Assembly (NCBI GenBank): GCA_964653095.1
Contig: CAZZEH010000020.1
Coordinates: 1-64,000, forward strand
Source of the DNA: JAMLHH01 sp964653095
GTDB lineage: Bacteria > Bacteroidota > Bacteroidia > Chitinophagales > JADIYW01
DNA length: 64,000 nt
Reading direction: 5' to 3'
This document shows positions 8,263 to 18,068 of the stretch, in pieces. The notes below the pieces were generated by a model, which was not told where the DNA came from, ran no database searches, and saw only the letters and a program-made list of their open reading frames with translations. Position numbers and translations under genes: made by a program. Positions within the stretch are counted from its first letter, which is position 1. Each line of letters opens with the position of its first letter.

Positions 8263-8579
8263 ATCACTAAAATTTTGTGCGAAAGTACAATATAAAGAAC
8301 AAACTTAAAGTGAAAGGTATATTACTTTTCTCTTAATATAGTGGAAATTATTTTAATGTGATGTTTTGAAAATTACTTTTTCTGTTCTTTTTAATGCACT
8401 CATAAACCGCTTTCTATAATCCAATTTTCTATTATACTTTCTTTTGCACTTCGTTTCAACAATCATAAAAACGATTTCAGAAAAGTATAAGGACTGTGTA
8501 TAAGCTCTTTGTTTATACAGGCATAAGAAGACAGATTTTTCGTATCTTTAACGAGTTAAATTTTAAACAGAATTGATTT
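8263..8579. other. Divergent intergenic region between DUF3078 gene and gyrB
   Basis: An AT-rich region that must contain the two outward promoters. I see no clean -33/-7 pair, no RNA gene and no convincing repeat. Confidence 0.5.
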
Positions 8580-10556
8580 ATGTCAGAATTGGAGGAAAAG
8601 TCAAAACATCAGGATAATAACGCCCAATATGGAGCAGATAACATTAAGGTTCTCGAAGGACTGGAAGCAGTAAGAAAGCGCCCGGCCATGTATATCGGAG
8701 ATGTCGGGACAAGGGGCTTGCATCATTTGGTTTATGAAGTCGTGGATAACTCTATTGATGAGGCTCTTGCCGGTCACTGCGACACCATCACGGTCACTAT
8801 TCATAAAGACAACAGCATATCGGTACAGGACAACGGAAGAGGTATTCCGGTAGCCATTCACGAAAAAGAAGGTAGGTCTGCTTTAGAAGTGGTGATGACT
8901 GTACTGCATGCCGGAGGTAAATTTGATAAAAACTCTTATAAAGTTTCCGGAGGGCTGCACGGTGTCGGGGTTTCCTGCGTAAACGCACTATCCTCGCATC
9001 TTGAAGTCACCGTAGAAAGGGACGGAAAAAAATATTTTCAGGAATATTCCATCGGGGTCCCAAAATACGACGTAAAGGAAGTAGGCGAAAGCAGCAACCG
9101 GGGCACTACTGTTCGATTTTTGCCGGACAGGAGCATCTTTACCCATGTAGTTTACAGCTATGAAACACTTATGGCGAGAATGCGGGAACTTGCTTTCCTG
9201 AACAGAGGTATTACCATATCCATCAATGATGAAAGGCAAAAAGACGAAAACGGAAATATCAAATCCGAAACATTCTACTCCGAGGGAGGAATAAAAGATT
9301 TTGTAAAGTACTTAGACCGCACCCGAACTCCAATTTTGCAGGAACCTGCATTTATGGAAGGGGTAAAAGATATGGTCACCGTAGAAGTGGCATTCCAATA
9401 TAATGACGGAGAATACAATGAGAACCTCCACTCATACGTGAATAATATCAACACCATAGAAGGCGGTACACACGTTTCCGGCTTCAGAAGAGCACTTACA
9501 CGAGTTTTCAAAAGCTACGGAAATAAAAATGGTCTTTTTGACAAAGTAAAAATGGAAATCAGCGGGGATGATTTTCGGGAAGGAATTACTGCCATTATTT
9601 CTATAAAAGTTCCTGAACCGCAATTTGAAGGGCAAACCAAAACTAAGTTGGGCAATGGAGAAGTACAGGGTATTACCGAATCTATTTTTGGAGAAAATTT
9701 AGAGTATTTCTTAGAAGAACATCCCAAAGAAGCCAGGCTGATTATCAATAAGGTTATCATGGCGGCTACTGCTCGTCATGCGGCCAGAAAGGCTCGGGAA
9801 TTGGTTCAACGAAAAAATGTGCTTGTCGGCTCTGCACTTCCGGGAAAATTGGCGGACTGCTCCGAAAAAGACCCGGAATTGTGTGAGTTATTCCTTGTGG
9901 AGGGAGATTCTGCGGGAGGGACGGCCAAACAGGGCCGCGACAGAAAAACACAGGCAATTCTTCCTTTAAGAGGAAAAATTCTGAACGTAGAAAAAGCGAT
10001 GGAGTATAAAATATACGACAACGAAGAAATCAAAAATATTTTTACAGCCCTTGGAATTTCAAGAGGAAAAGAGGATGATGACAAAGCACTGAATTTAGAC
10101 GGATTGAGATATCATAAAGTGGTGATTATGACGGATGCCGATATAGACGGAAGCCACATTACTACTTTAATTTTGACCTTCTTTTTCAGATACATGCGTG
10201 AAATGGTTGAAAGCGGATATATCTATATTGCCACACCACCTCTATATTTAGTGAAGAAAGGACAGAGAAAAACTTATGCCTGGACTGAAGAAGAAAGAAT
10301 TGCTGCGGTGAAAGAATTGGCGGGAGGCGGGAAAGAAGAATCTGTAAATATTCAGCGATACAAAGGTTTGGGAGAAATGAACGCCGAACAGCTTTGGGAA
10401 ACAACCATGAATCCGGAAACAAGGACCTTACGACAAGTTACCATTGAAAATGCAGCCGAAGCGGACGCCACTTTCTCCATGCTGATGGGCGATGAAGTTC
10501 CGCCAAGAAGAGAATTCATCGAAAGAAACGCAAAATATGCAAAAATAGATGCATAA
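8580..10556 (+). CDS. gyrB: DNA gyrase subunit B
   Basis: GyrB is the ATPase subunit of gyrase, which introduces negative supercoils. The GHKL ATPase motifs are present (VDNSIDEA, DNGRGIP, GGLHGVGVSCVNALS), followed by the transducer domain, the Toprim domain (LFLVEGDSAGG and MTDADIDGSHI), and the C-terminal signature QRYKGLGEMNAEQLWETTM. At 658 residues it has the compact form usual in Bacteroidota, without the large insert of enterobacterial GyrB. The C-terminal signature favours GyrB over ParE. It is followed by a strong terminator, so it is probably transcribed alone. Confidence 0.97.
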   Translation: MSELEEKSKHQDNNAQYGADNIKVLEGLEAVRKRPAMYIGDVGTRGLHHLVYEVVDNSIDEALAGHCDTITVTIHKDNSISVQDNGRGIPVAIHEKEGRSALEVVMTVLHAGGKFDKNSYKVSGGLHGVGVSCVNALSSHLEVTVERDGKKYFQEYSIGVPKYDVKEVGESSNRGTTVRFLPDRSIFTHVVYSYETLMARMRELAFLNRGITISINDERQKDENGNIKSETFYSEGGIKDFVKYLDRTRTPILQEPAFMEGVKDMVTVEVAFQYNDGEYNENLHSYVNNINTIEGGTHVSGFRRALTRVFKSYGNKNGLFDKVKMEISGDDFREGITAIISIKVPEPQFEGQTKTKLGNGEVQGITESIFGENLEYFLEEHPKEARLIINKVIMAATARHAARKARELVQRKNVLVGSALPGKLADCSEKDPELCELFLVEGDSAGGTAKQGRDRKTQAILPLRGKILNVEKAMEYKIYDNEEIKNIFTALGISRGKEDDDKALNLDGLRYHKVVIMTDADIDGSHITTLILTFFFRYMREMVESGYIYIATPPLYLVKKGQRKTYAWTEEERIAAVKELAGGGKEESVNIQRYKGLGEMNAEQLWETTMNPETRTLRQVTIENAAEADATFSMLMGDEVPPRREFIERNAKYAKIDA

Positions 10557-10578
10557 CTAAAACGTTAAACTATAGAAC

Positions 10579-10604
10579 AGCCTGCTCTTTTGCAGGCTTT
10601 TTTA
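10579..10604 (+). terminator. Terminator after gyrB
   Basis: A perfect 7-base stem, AGCCTGC/GCAGGCT, with loop TCTTTT, followed by a run of T. It lies 22 bases beyond the gyrB stop. Confidence 0.92.
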
Positions 10605-10650
10605 TTTGAATTCATTTCTCCTTTTTGTAACTTTAGTAAAAGCCTTTCTC

Positions 10651-11385
10651 ATGACAAGAATAAAATTTTGGAGCTTAATTTTGTTATTGCCTATCGTTTC
10701 AGGATGTAAAAAAGAAACTGTAAAAACTGATGAGCAATCTTTCTTAAATATTGAAATTCATTCTGCATTAAACGGAATTCCCTTAAAGGAAAATACTGCC
10801 CTGTCTTTTGATAATTCCTATGATATGAAAATTGATGAACTCAAATTTTTCATATCCAATCCGGCACTCATCAATGATGAAGGAGATACTGTATGGGCAA
10901 AATTTGCAGCATATCCGGAATCGGTTTTTTTATTTCACCTCAAAGAATCCAAAAACTTTCTTGTCAACGTGCCTGAAGGAACTTATCAAACTCTGATATT
11001 TGATGTGGGGCTGAATCCGGAACTAAATGATATGAATCCGGGTAAATTTGACTACCCGCATCCGTTGAGTTGGGAGCATGATATGTTTTGGGATATGCTT
11101 AAATATCGCTTTTTTATTTTGGAGAGTGCGGTAAATTACCCAGACACTTCAGATTTTACACATGTAATCAGTTATCATTTGGGCGGAGACGATTATTTGA
11201 GGAAAGTAGCTCTTCCGGTCAGTCTTAATATTCAGCCCGGGACATCCGAATTAGACATTGAATTTAACTTAGATGATATTTTTAAAGAAATAGACTGGAC
11301 CACTTTCTTTAGTTTTCACAGTGAAGGAATTCAGACAGAAATTGGATTAAAAATGATGGACAACGTCGGTAAAAGTTTCCGATAA
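10651..11385 (+). CDS. MbnP-like lipoprotein
   Basis: About 244 residues, with lipoprotein signal LILLLPIVSGC and Cys as the expected acylation site. The body resembles the MbnP family (LNIEIHSALNGIPL, then KIDELKFFISNPALI, and the PHPLSWEHDMFWDMLKYRFF region). MbnP proteins are periplasmic or surface proteins paired with MbnH-type dihaem peroxidases; in methanotrophs MbnP binds copper. Several Trp residues are present (W in WEHDMFW) that could be oxidation targets, but that is inference. The frame is open from 10606; ATG at 10651 gives the lipoprotein signal. Its stop overlaps the next gene's start (TAATG), indicating an operon. Confidence 0.82.
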   Translation: MTRIKFWSLILLLPIVSGCKKETVKTDEQSFLNIEIHSALNGIPLKENTALSFDNSYDMKIDELKFFISNPALINDEGDTVWAKFAAYPESVFLFHLKESKNFLVNVPEGTYQTLIFDVGLNPELNDMNPGKFDYPHPLSWEHDMFWDMLKYRFFILESAVNYPDTSDFTHVISYHLGGDDYLRKVALPVSLNIQPGTSELDIEFNLDDIFKEIDWTTFFSFHSEGIQTEIGLKMMDNVGKSFR

Positions 11386-12476
11386 TGAAACGTTTTTGCA
11401 CACTGCTGATTTTATCTTTTGTCCTGCTCGTTCAGTGCAAAAAAGACAGTGCAGAAAACACCGCATTTCAGACTACGCCTTATCCATTTCCTGAGATTAA
11501 TCATTTCAGACCATTTGCAGATGATCCCGAAAATCCGTTGACGGTAGAAGGTGTTAATTTGGGGCATTACCTGTTCTTTGACACCAGACTATCCAAGGAT
11601 TTTACCATGTCCTGTGCGAGCTGTCATCTCGCAGAACACGGCTTTTCAGATCCGAACCGATTTAGTATCGGTGTGGAAGGACTGCCCGGGGCCCGGCACT
11701 CCATGTCACTGCTAAATCTTGCATGGAGTAAACAGTTTTTATGGGATGGAAGAGCTGCCACTCTGAGAGAACAGGCACTGGGCCCGGTGACCGACCCTCT
11801 GGAAATGAATAATTCCTGGGACGTAGTGGAAAGCAGAATTCAGTCCATTCCGGCTTATACAGAGATGTTTAAAAAGGCATTTAATACAGACGTTATCACA
11901 ACAGACCTGATTACGAAAGCCATAGAACAGTATGTGAAAACTTTGGTGTCTTTCAATTCAGATTACGACAAGTACCTGAGAGGGGAAAAAGAACTCAGTG
12001 CAGCAGCCATGCAGGGACTTAAGCATTTTAATAATGAAACCGCCGATTGTTTTCACTGTCACATTACTCCCGAACTTTTTGTACATGCTTCCAAAACTTT
12101 TATGAATAACGGCATGGACTATGAAGACGATTTTACCGATATGGGGGTGGGTGGTATTACCGGAAATCCAAAGGACCGGGCAAAATTTAAAATCCCTTCT
12201 TTAAGAAATGTAGCTGTAAAAGCTCCTTATATGCATGATGGAAGATTTGCCACATTGGAGGAAGTCATTGATTTTTACAATGAAGGTCCGAAGATATCTC
12301 CCTCTTTAGAACCTATTATGATAGCCGAAGCCAACAGGCGAGTATTACAATTTAATCATTGGGGACTAAATCTCTCCGAGCAGGAAAAACAGGAAGTAAT
12401 TGCTTTTCTGCATACACTTACCGATACATCTTTTTTGAATAATCCACATTATCTGAAGCCGGATAACATGCCGTAA
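11385..12476 (+). CDS. MbnH-like dihaem cytochrome c peroxidase lipoprotein
   Basis: A 363-residue protein with a lipoprotein signal (LILSFVLLVQC). Two haem-binding CxxCH motifs are visible: CASCH at 77-81 and CFHCH at 222-226. The distal motif YMHDGRFATLEEVIDFYN is also typical of the bacterial cytochrome c peroxidase/MauG superfamily. Members reduce peroxide, or oxidise aromatic residues on a partner protein. The preceding MbnP-like gene is the likely partner, and the one-base overlap implies coupled translation. The electron donor is not encoded nearby. Confidence 0.92.
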   Translation: MKRFCTLLILSFVLLVQCKKDSAENTAFQTTPYPFPEINHFRPFADDPENPLTVEGVNLGHYLFFDTRLSKDFTMSCASCHLAEHGFSDPNRFSIGVEGLPGARHSMSLLNLAWSKQFLWDGRAATLREQALGPVTDPLEMNNSWDVVESRIQSIPAYTEMFKKAFNTDVITTDLITKAIEQYVKTLVSFNSDYDKYLRGEKELSAAAMQGLKHFNNETADCFHCHITPELFVHASKTFMNNGMDYEDDFTDMGVGGITGNPKDRAKFKIPSLRNVAVKAPYMHDGRFATLEEVIDFYNEGPKISPSLEPIMIAEANRRVLQFNHWGLNLSEQEKQEVIAFLHTLTDTSFLNNPHYLKPDNMP

Positions 12477-12499
12477 TCCGGGCTAGACTTTAACAGAAT

Positions 12500-12530
12500 A
12501 AAAAAGGGCTACCATTAAGCAGCCCTCACA
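12500..12530 (-). terminator. Terminator of the beta-barrel gene
   Basis: On the minus strand GGGCT and AGCCC pair around a loop of about 10 bases and are followed by six T. It lies about 20 bases beyond the stop of the gene ending at 12551, and between convergent genes. Confidence 0.7.
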
Positions 12531-12550
12531 AACACTACGAACAGATTAAA

Positions 12551-13282
12551 CTAAAATCTGAAAATACCGTAAATCTGAAAACCGGTATTGGTCACATGTT
12601 TCTTATCTGCCGGAAAAATTAAACCGTCATTTTCAGTAAGAGCTCCTTTGTATTTGTTATTGGTCAAATCTGTAAATCCTTTCTGAACTCTTGCCCCCAC
12701 ACCAAAACCACTGTTAGTAATGACTTCGAGACCTATATGCCCTCCAAAATCAAAGCGCTTTAATGGCAGTTCTCCGTTTATATCTTTATAATCATCGCCA
12801 TACCAGTTACCGCTCTGCTTATCTGTCTTTTTATCATTAACCGTGTTTTTTGATCTGGCATTACCACCCATGATATACGAAAAATAAGGCCCGGCGTAAA
12901 AATTAAAATTGTCCCCTAAGTAAACCTTTACAGACAATGGAATATCCAAAGAGTAAAGGTTTCCGGTTAAAGTCCATTTTCCGTCTTGTGCTAAAAGCGT
13001 ATAAGGTATTTCTCTTTTCACTCCTTTATTTGTGATAAGAGCTTCTACATCTATTCCGATAATTTTTCCGACAGTAGCTTCATACGAAATACCCACCAAT
13101 CCGCCTACTTTCCATTTGTTATTACTGTCCTTAATTTTCAAATTATCTAAGTCTTTGGGGTCTCCAAAACTGATAGTAGAAATTCCTATACCGCCTTTCA
13201 GACCAAAACCTCCTTTGGCAAATGTGGTAGTTGTCAGCCCTAAACTTAATAGCCCGGCAATCAATAATTTTCTTAGTCTCAT
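12551..13282 (-). CDS. Outer membrane beta-barrel protein (PorT-like)
   Basis: 243 residues. It has a signal peptide (MRLRKLLIAGLLSLGLTTTTFA) and then alternating strands typical of a small outer membrane barrel (GFGLKGGIGIST, LDIPLSVKVYLGDNFNFYAGPYFSYIMGG), ending in an aromatic-terminated strand (GFQIYGIFRF) as expected for BAM recognition. This is the general Bacteroidota barrel fold often labelled PorT-family or outer membrane beta-barrel domain; no specific role can be given. It lies beside an XRE regulator on the same strand, 136 bases apart. Confidence 0.8.
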   Translation of the reverse strand: MRLRKLLIAGLLSLGLTTTTFAKGGFGLKGGIGISTISFGDPKDLDNLKIKDSNNKWKVGGLVGISYEATVGKIIGIDVEALITNKGVKREIPYTLLAQDGKWTLTGNLYSLDIPLSVKVYLGDNFNFYAGPYFSYIMGGNARSKNTVNDKKTDKQSGNWYGDDYKDINGELPLKRFDFGGHIGLEVITNSGFGVGARVQKGFTDLTNNKYKGALTENDGLIFPADKKHVTNTGFQIYGIFRF

Positions 13283-13417
13283 AAAATATATTTTGTTTTT
13301 ATGCTTTTATTTCCGCTAATATCATGCCACAGATATGCGATTTAATGATTTACGTCATCCGATTTGGCGAATCTAAAAGCAATTCATTTTGTTCACTAAA
13401 CGACATGGACTCATAAT

Positions 13418-13741
13418 TTATAATTTTCCCTTCATCATTCTTTTAGTCTGTTCTTCTGAAGCCTGAAAATATAAAGTGCCGTTAATATTTTGAGAGATAA
13501 TGAAACTATTGTTATTACTTGGAGTATTTTCTTCTTTTATATCCAAGAGTCTGCTGACAGGAACTTCTAATATCTCGGCTATTTTGTACAGGACGTTGAT
13601 AGTAATCTTGGTTTTACCATTTTCAATGCAATTATATGCATTCACACTGATATCCAAGGCTGCTGCCATATCCTTTTGATATAGCCTTTTTCGCTCTCTG
13701 GCTTCCATAATCCGACGAGCGACCAATTCATTTTTATCCAT
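13418..13741 (-). CDS. XRE-family helix-turn-helix regulator
   Basis: 107 residues with a Cro/CI-type helix-turn-helix at about 8-65 (RRIMEARERKRLYQKDMAAALDISVNAYNCIENGKTK) and a Gly/Asn-rich tail (about 78-107) of unknown role, ending in a charged helix (EEQTKRMMKGKL). The fold binds palindromic operators as a dimer. A perfect 10-base inverted repeat lies 42 bases upstream of its start (13783-13803), in the gap shared with the divergent giant repeat-protein gene, so autoregulation and control of the neighbour are plausible. Confidence 0.88.
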   Translation of the reverse strand: MDKNELVARRIMEARERKRLYQKDMAAALDISVNAYNCIENGKTKITINVLYKIAEILEVPVSRLLDIKEENTPSNNNSFIISQNINGTLYFQASEEQTKRMMKGKL

Positions 13742-13782
13742 AAATGTAATTACTCATATCTAAAAATATAACAAAATTTTAC

Positions 13783-13803
13783 AAATCCCAAAATTTGGGA
13801 TTT
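13783..13803. promoter_or_regulatory. Candidate operator: perfect inverted repeat
   Basis: The arms AAATCCCAAA and TTTGGGATTT are perfectly complementary around a single central A. The site lies between the divergent XRE gene (start 13741) and the repeat-protein gene (start 13872). Its size and symmetry fit an XRE dimer site. It also lacks a T-run and is not at a gene end, so it is unlikely to be a terminator. Confidence 0.5.
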
Positions 13804-13871
13804 GAATCACATAAACAGTTGCTTTATTTAAAAAATGAGAAATACCTTTTAAGTCTTAAAAAATAAAAGTT

Positions 13872-16800
13872 ATGAAAAGTTATACTCAACTGCACACACT
13901 AAGCCTGCTCCTGACAGCCCTGCTTCTGTCTTCCAAACTTACTGCACAAACCTTAGAACCCGGGTGGCCTATCCCTACTAGTGGGACTGTGGAGGCAATA
14001 GTCAAAGAAGGTAACACCGTATATTTGGGTGGAAGTTTTCAGGGACTGTATTATAATATTCAAAATGGAGCAGTATTGGACGAGACTGATGGCGCTCCGA
14101 CTTCTCCTTATCAAATTCCTAATAGTACCGTCCAAACATCTATACCGGATGGTCAGGGTGGCTGGTATATAGGAGGAGCTTTTACGGAAGTGGGCGGACA
14201 GCCGAGAAGTGGTTTGGCCCGAATCAATGCCGATGGAACGCTGAATTCCTGGAATCCGATTTTAGACGGAACGGTGAGTTCTTTGGACTTGCACAACGAT
14301 ACCTTATATGTAGGGGGAAGTTTTTACAATGTGAACGGTAAGCTAAGTCCGGGAATTGCGGTATTTAATATGCAGACCGGACAATTGTGTCCATGGGAAG
14401 GCTACCCCTCTTCATCTGTCAATACGCTGAAGAGAGAAGGGCAGGTTTTGTATGTCGGCGGTAATTTCACCACGATAAGCAATGTATCTATTGCCCACGG
14501 AGGAGTATTTGACGAAGATACCGGTCTTCCGGATGATTTCCCCTATATTAATGGGCCAGTTCGCACATCTATCTCGGATGGTAATGGGGGCTGGTATATA
14601 GGAGGTGATTTTACGGAAGTAGGTGGGCAGCCGAGAAGCTATTTTGCCCGAATCAATGCCGATGGTTCTCTTCACCCCATCAGCTTAAATTTTAATGGAG
14701 GTGCCTCTCAAATGGTACTCAATGGAAATATTCTGTACCTGGCAGGAGCTTTTAATCAAATTGATGGGCAAAGTAGAAATTATCTGGCTGCTGTAGATGT
14801 CAGTACCGGACAATTGACTCCTTGGAATCCCGATGCTGATGGTGCTGTCTATTCCATTGCCGTGAGTGGAAATACGGTCTATGCCGGAGGGCAGTTTACT
14901 TCTATAGGAGGTGAGAATAGAAATTATTTGGGAGCAGTGGATGCCACCACTGGCTTGGCGACCGCTTGGGATCCTAGTGCAAATAGTATAGTCTATGCTC
15001 TTGCCGTGAATGGCAATACCGTATATGCCGGAGGATACTTCACTTCTATAGGTGGTGAATATAGACACTACTTGGCAGCAGTAGATGCGACTACTGGTCT
15101 CGCGACCGCTTGGGATCCTAGCCCTAATTATTATGTGACTAGTCTTGCCGTGAATGGCAATACGGTCTATGCCGGAGGATACTTCACTTATATAGGAGGT
15201 GATAATAGAAATTATTTAGGAGCAATAGATGCCACTACAGGTTTGGCGACCGCTTGGGATCCTAGCCCTAATTATTATGTGACTAGTCTTGCCGTGAATG
15301 NNNNNNNNNNNNNNNNNNNNNNNNNNNNNNNNNNNNNNNNNNNNNNNNNNNNNNNNNNNNNNNNNNNNNNNNNNNNNNNNNNNNNNNNNNNNNNNNNNNN
15401 GCGACCGCTTGGGATCCTAGCCCTAATTATTATGTGACTAGTCTTGCCGTGAATGGCAATACGGTGTATGTCGGAGGATACTTCACTTATATAGGAGGTC
15501 AATCTAAGTCTTCCTGGGCAGCCATAGATGCCGAGACAGGTAGCATGTCATCATCAGACTTAAGACTAGACAACTATGTGCAGACAATATCTTTCAGCAG
15601 TGGCAGAATGTTTGTCGGAGGCTATTTTACCTCTGTGGGGAGCGAGATCAGAACTTATTTGGCAGCTTTGAATGCTGCAACAGGCTCGGTGACAGCTTGG
15701 GATCCTAATCCAAATTATTATGTCAATACCCTCGCTGTGAGTGGAAATAATACGGTGTATGTAGGAGGAAGTTATAGTTATATAGGAGAGGAGTATATAA
15801 ATTATTTGGCAGCAGTAGATGCGACTACCGGACTGGCGACGGCTTGGAACCCTAATGCTGATAACACGGTCAATGTCCTTGCCGTGAATGGCAATACCGT
15901 ATATGCCGGAGGGTACTTTACTTCTATTGGTGGAGAGAGTAGAAATCGTTTGGCGGCCATAAATGCCACTACAGGACTGGCGACAGCTTGGAATCCCAAT
16001 GTTGACGAAGGAGGAGCCTATTATAATGGGGTCTATGCCCTTGCCTTAAATGGTAATACGGTGTATGCCGGAGGATCCTTCATTTCTATAGGAGGTGAAA
16101 GCAGAAATAATATTGCAGCCATAGATGCCACGACCGGCTTGGCGACTGCATGGAATCCCAATATAGACAGTTATGTCTTAACCCTTGCTGTCAGTGGAGA
16201 CAAGGTGTATGTCGGAGGAAGTTTTTATTCTATAGGCGCTCGGGATATCAACTATTTAGCGGCTATTGACGCTACTACCAAAAAAATAAAAGCATGGAAT
16301 CCAAATCCTGATAATAGTGTCACCACTCTTGCAGTGAGTGGCAATACAGTATATGCCGGAGGGCAGTTTACTTCTATAGGAGGTGAGAATAGAAATTATT
16401 TGGGAGCAGTGGATGCGACTACCGGGCTAGCGACAGCATGGAATCCAAATCCTGATAATATTGTCACCACTCTTGCCATGAGTGGCAATACGGTATATGC
16501 CGGAGGAAACTTTACTTCTATAGGAGGTGAGAATAGATATTATTTAGCAGCAGTAGATGCCACTACCGGATTAACAACAGATTGGGATCCTAATCCAAAT
16601 CATTATGTCAATGCCCTTGCTGTGAGTGGCAATACAGTATATGCCGGAGGGCAGTTTACTTCTATAGGAGGTGAGAATAGAAATTATTTGGGAGCAGTGG
16701 ATGCGACTACCGGGCTAGCGACAGCATGGAATCCAAATCCTGATAATATTGTCACCACTCTTGCCATGAGTGGCAATACGGTATATGCCGGAGGAAACTT

Positions 16801-17863
16801 TACTTCTATAGGAGGTGAGAATAGAAATTATTTAGGAGCAATAGATGCCACTACAGGTTTGGCGACCGCTTGGGATCCTATCCCTAATTATTATGTGACT
16901 AGTCTTGCTGTGAGTGGCAATGCGGTGTATGTCGGAGGGCAGTTTATTTCTATTGGCGGTCAAAATAGATATGGCAGTGCAGGTATAGATGCTACTACCG
17001 GTCAGGCGACGGGTTGGAATCCGTCAAACGGATATTCACGTGTTTTATATATTAATGGGGATCGATTATTTACATCGTTAGGTGGTTTTTCTGTCTATCA
17101 ATTAGGGGATGATGTAAAGATCTGGTACTTGGATGCGGATGGTGACGGCTGGTACGCAGATATGCAGGAGGCTGTATCTTCTCCCGGAGAAGAGTGGACG
17201 GATATTCTGCCATCCGGCGGGAATGGAGACTGTGACGACAGTGATCCGGATGTTTGGAGAGAAGCCCTTCTCTATGCGGATGCAGACGGTGATGATTATT
17301 CGCCCGATATATATAGCGGAGGCCAGATAATCTGTATAGGAGCCGATATCCCATCGGGCTATACGGATGATCCGTATGGCTATGACTGTGATGACGGTGA
17401 TCCGAATATCTGGAGGGTGGCTCACCTATATACAGATGCCGACGGTGACGGCTACTCACCGGATTATAATATAGGTGGTCAGCCGTCGTGTGTGGGAAAT
17501 ACCATCCCGGAAGGTTATACAGAATCTCCGTTGGGAGATGATTGTGATGATCAGGACGATACTATTTATACAGGCTGTGTCGGTATTACTTGTAACACTC
17601 CGACAGGCTTACAGACCTCTGTTGATGGTCAGAGTGTTACTTTTAGCTGGAGTTATACCGGAGCAGATATACATGCTATTCAGCTTTTGAAAAAAGAAGG
17701 CGGGTATTCTAAAGCTTATTCTAAAGTTGAAAATAGTTTTACAACAGATGATATCCCTTCGGGAGCATACACTTGGATAGTGAAGGCTCTCTGTGAAACT
17801 AAGACTAAGGTAACAGGAAATTCGTCTGAGTGGATTGAAGGGGGTGAGTTTAAAGTATCATAG
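13872..17863 (+). CDS. Giant secreted repeat protein (48-residue beta-propeller-like repeats, metal-binding motifs); contains assembly gap
   Basis: The signal peptide is MKSYTQLHTLSLLLTALLL with a cleavage site near LTAQ. Next come many 48-residue units of the form AVSGNTVYAGGQFTSIGG plus NRNYLAAVDATTGLATAW, similar to delta-60/beta-propeller repeats. Then three DCDD motifs and four DxDGDG-like calcium loops (about 17125-17560), resembling the MopE-type putative metal-binding motif. A fibronectin-III-like domain ends the protein. I see no T9SS sorting domain. The gene is interrupted by 100 N at 15301-15400. The frame differs on the two sides only because the gap length is a placeholder: joining needs a length of 2 modulo 3. 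It is probably one exported adhesin-like or surface protein; true length unknown. Confidence 0.85.
14820..16985 (+). repeat. Tandem 144-base (48-codon) repeat array
   Basis: Units such as those beginning at 15102 and 15246 are 144 bases apart. A 204-base stretch at 16334-16537 is identical to 16622-16825, an offset of exactly 288, so pairs of units have duplicated recently. Array length is uncertain because of the gap. Confidence 0.85.
15301..15400. other. Assembly gap (100 N)
   Basis: The 55 bases before the gap (15246-15300) are identical to the 55 bases after it (15401-15455), and the same 55-mer also occurs at 15102-15156. The gap is therefore a repeat-induced break, and its stated length is not real. 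Confidence 0.95.
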
Positions 17864-17963
17864 ATGTAAATAAACAGATATGATATATATTCAATTTAAT
17901 GATTAACAGTTAGTCTGTTTTCTATGATTATTATGATAGAGCAATAGGATTTTTAAATATTTC

Positions 17964-18059
17964 TTCAATCGTAATTGAAACTTTTGCAAAATACCGGATA
18001 ACATTCAATCGTAATTGAAACTTTTGTAAAACATTGAATAACCTTCAATTACAATTGAA
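17964..18059. repeat. Three palindromes at exact 40-base spacing
   Basis: Palindromic 16-mers start at 17964, 18004 and 18044: TTCAATCGTAATTGAA twice and TTCAATTACAATTGAA once. The first two are followed by almost identical sequence (ACTTTTGCAAAA or ACTTTTGTAAAA). The array lies between two convergent genes. It could be a terminator region or a protein-binding array; there is no cas gene and the spacers are repeats themselves. Confidence 0.8.
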
Positions 18060-18068
18060 TTTTCACCT

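Noticed and set aside
15300..15437. Frameshift in the giant repeat protein
   Set aside because: The frame change coincides with 100 placeholder N. Repeat phase on both sides predicts an in-frame join, so no frameshift is supported.
17070..17459. Minus-strand open frames rich in His and Arg
   Set aside because: They are antisense shadows of the aspartate-rich metal-binding motifs of the repeat protein.
17964..18059. CRISPR-like array of three units
   Set aside because: Only three units; the intervals between palindromes are themselves similar rather than unique spacers; no cas genes in the window.
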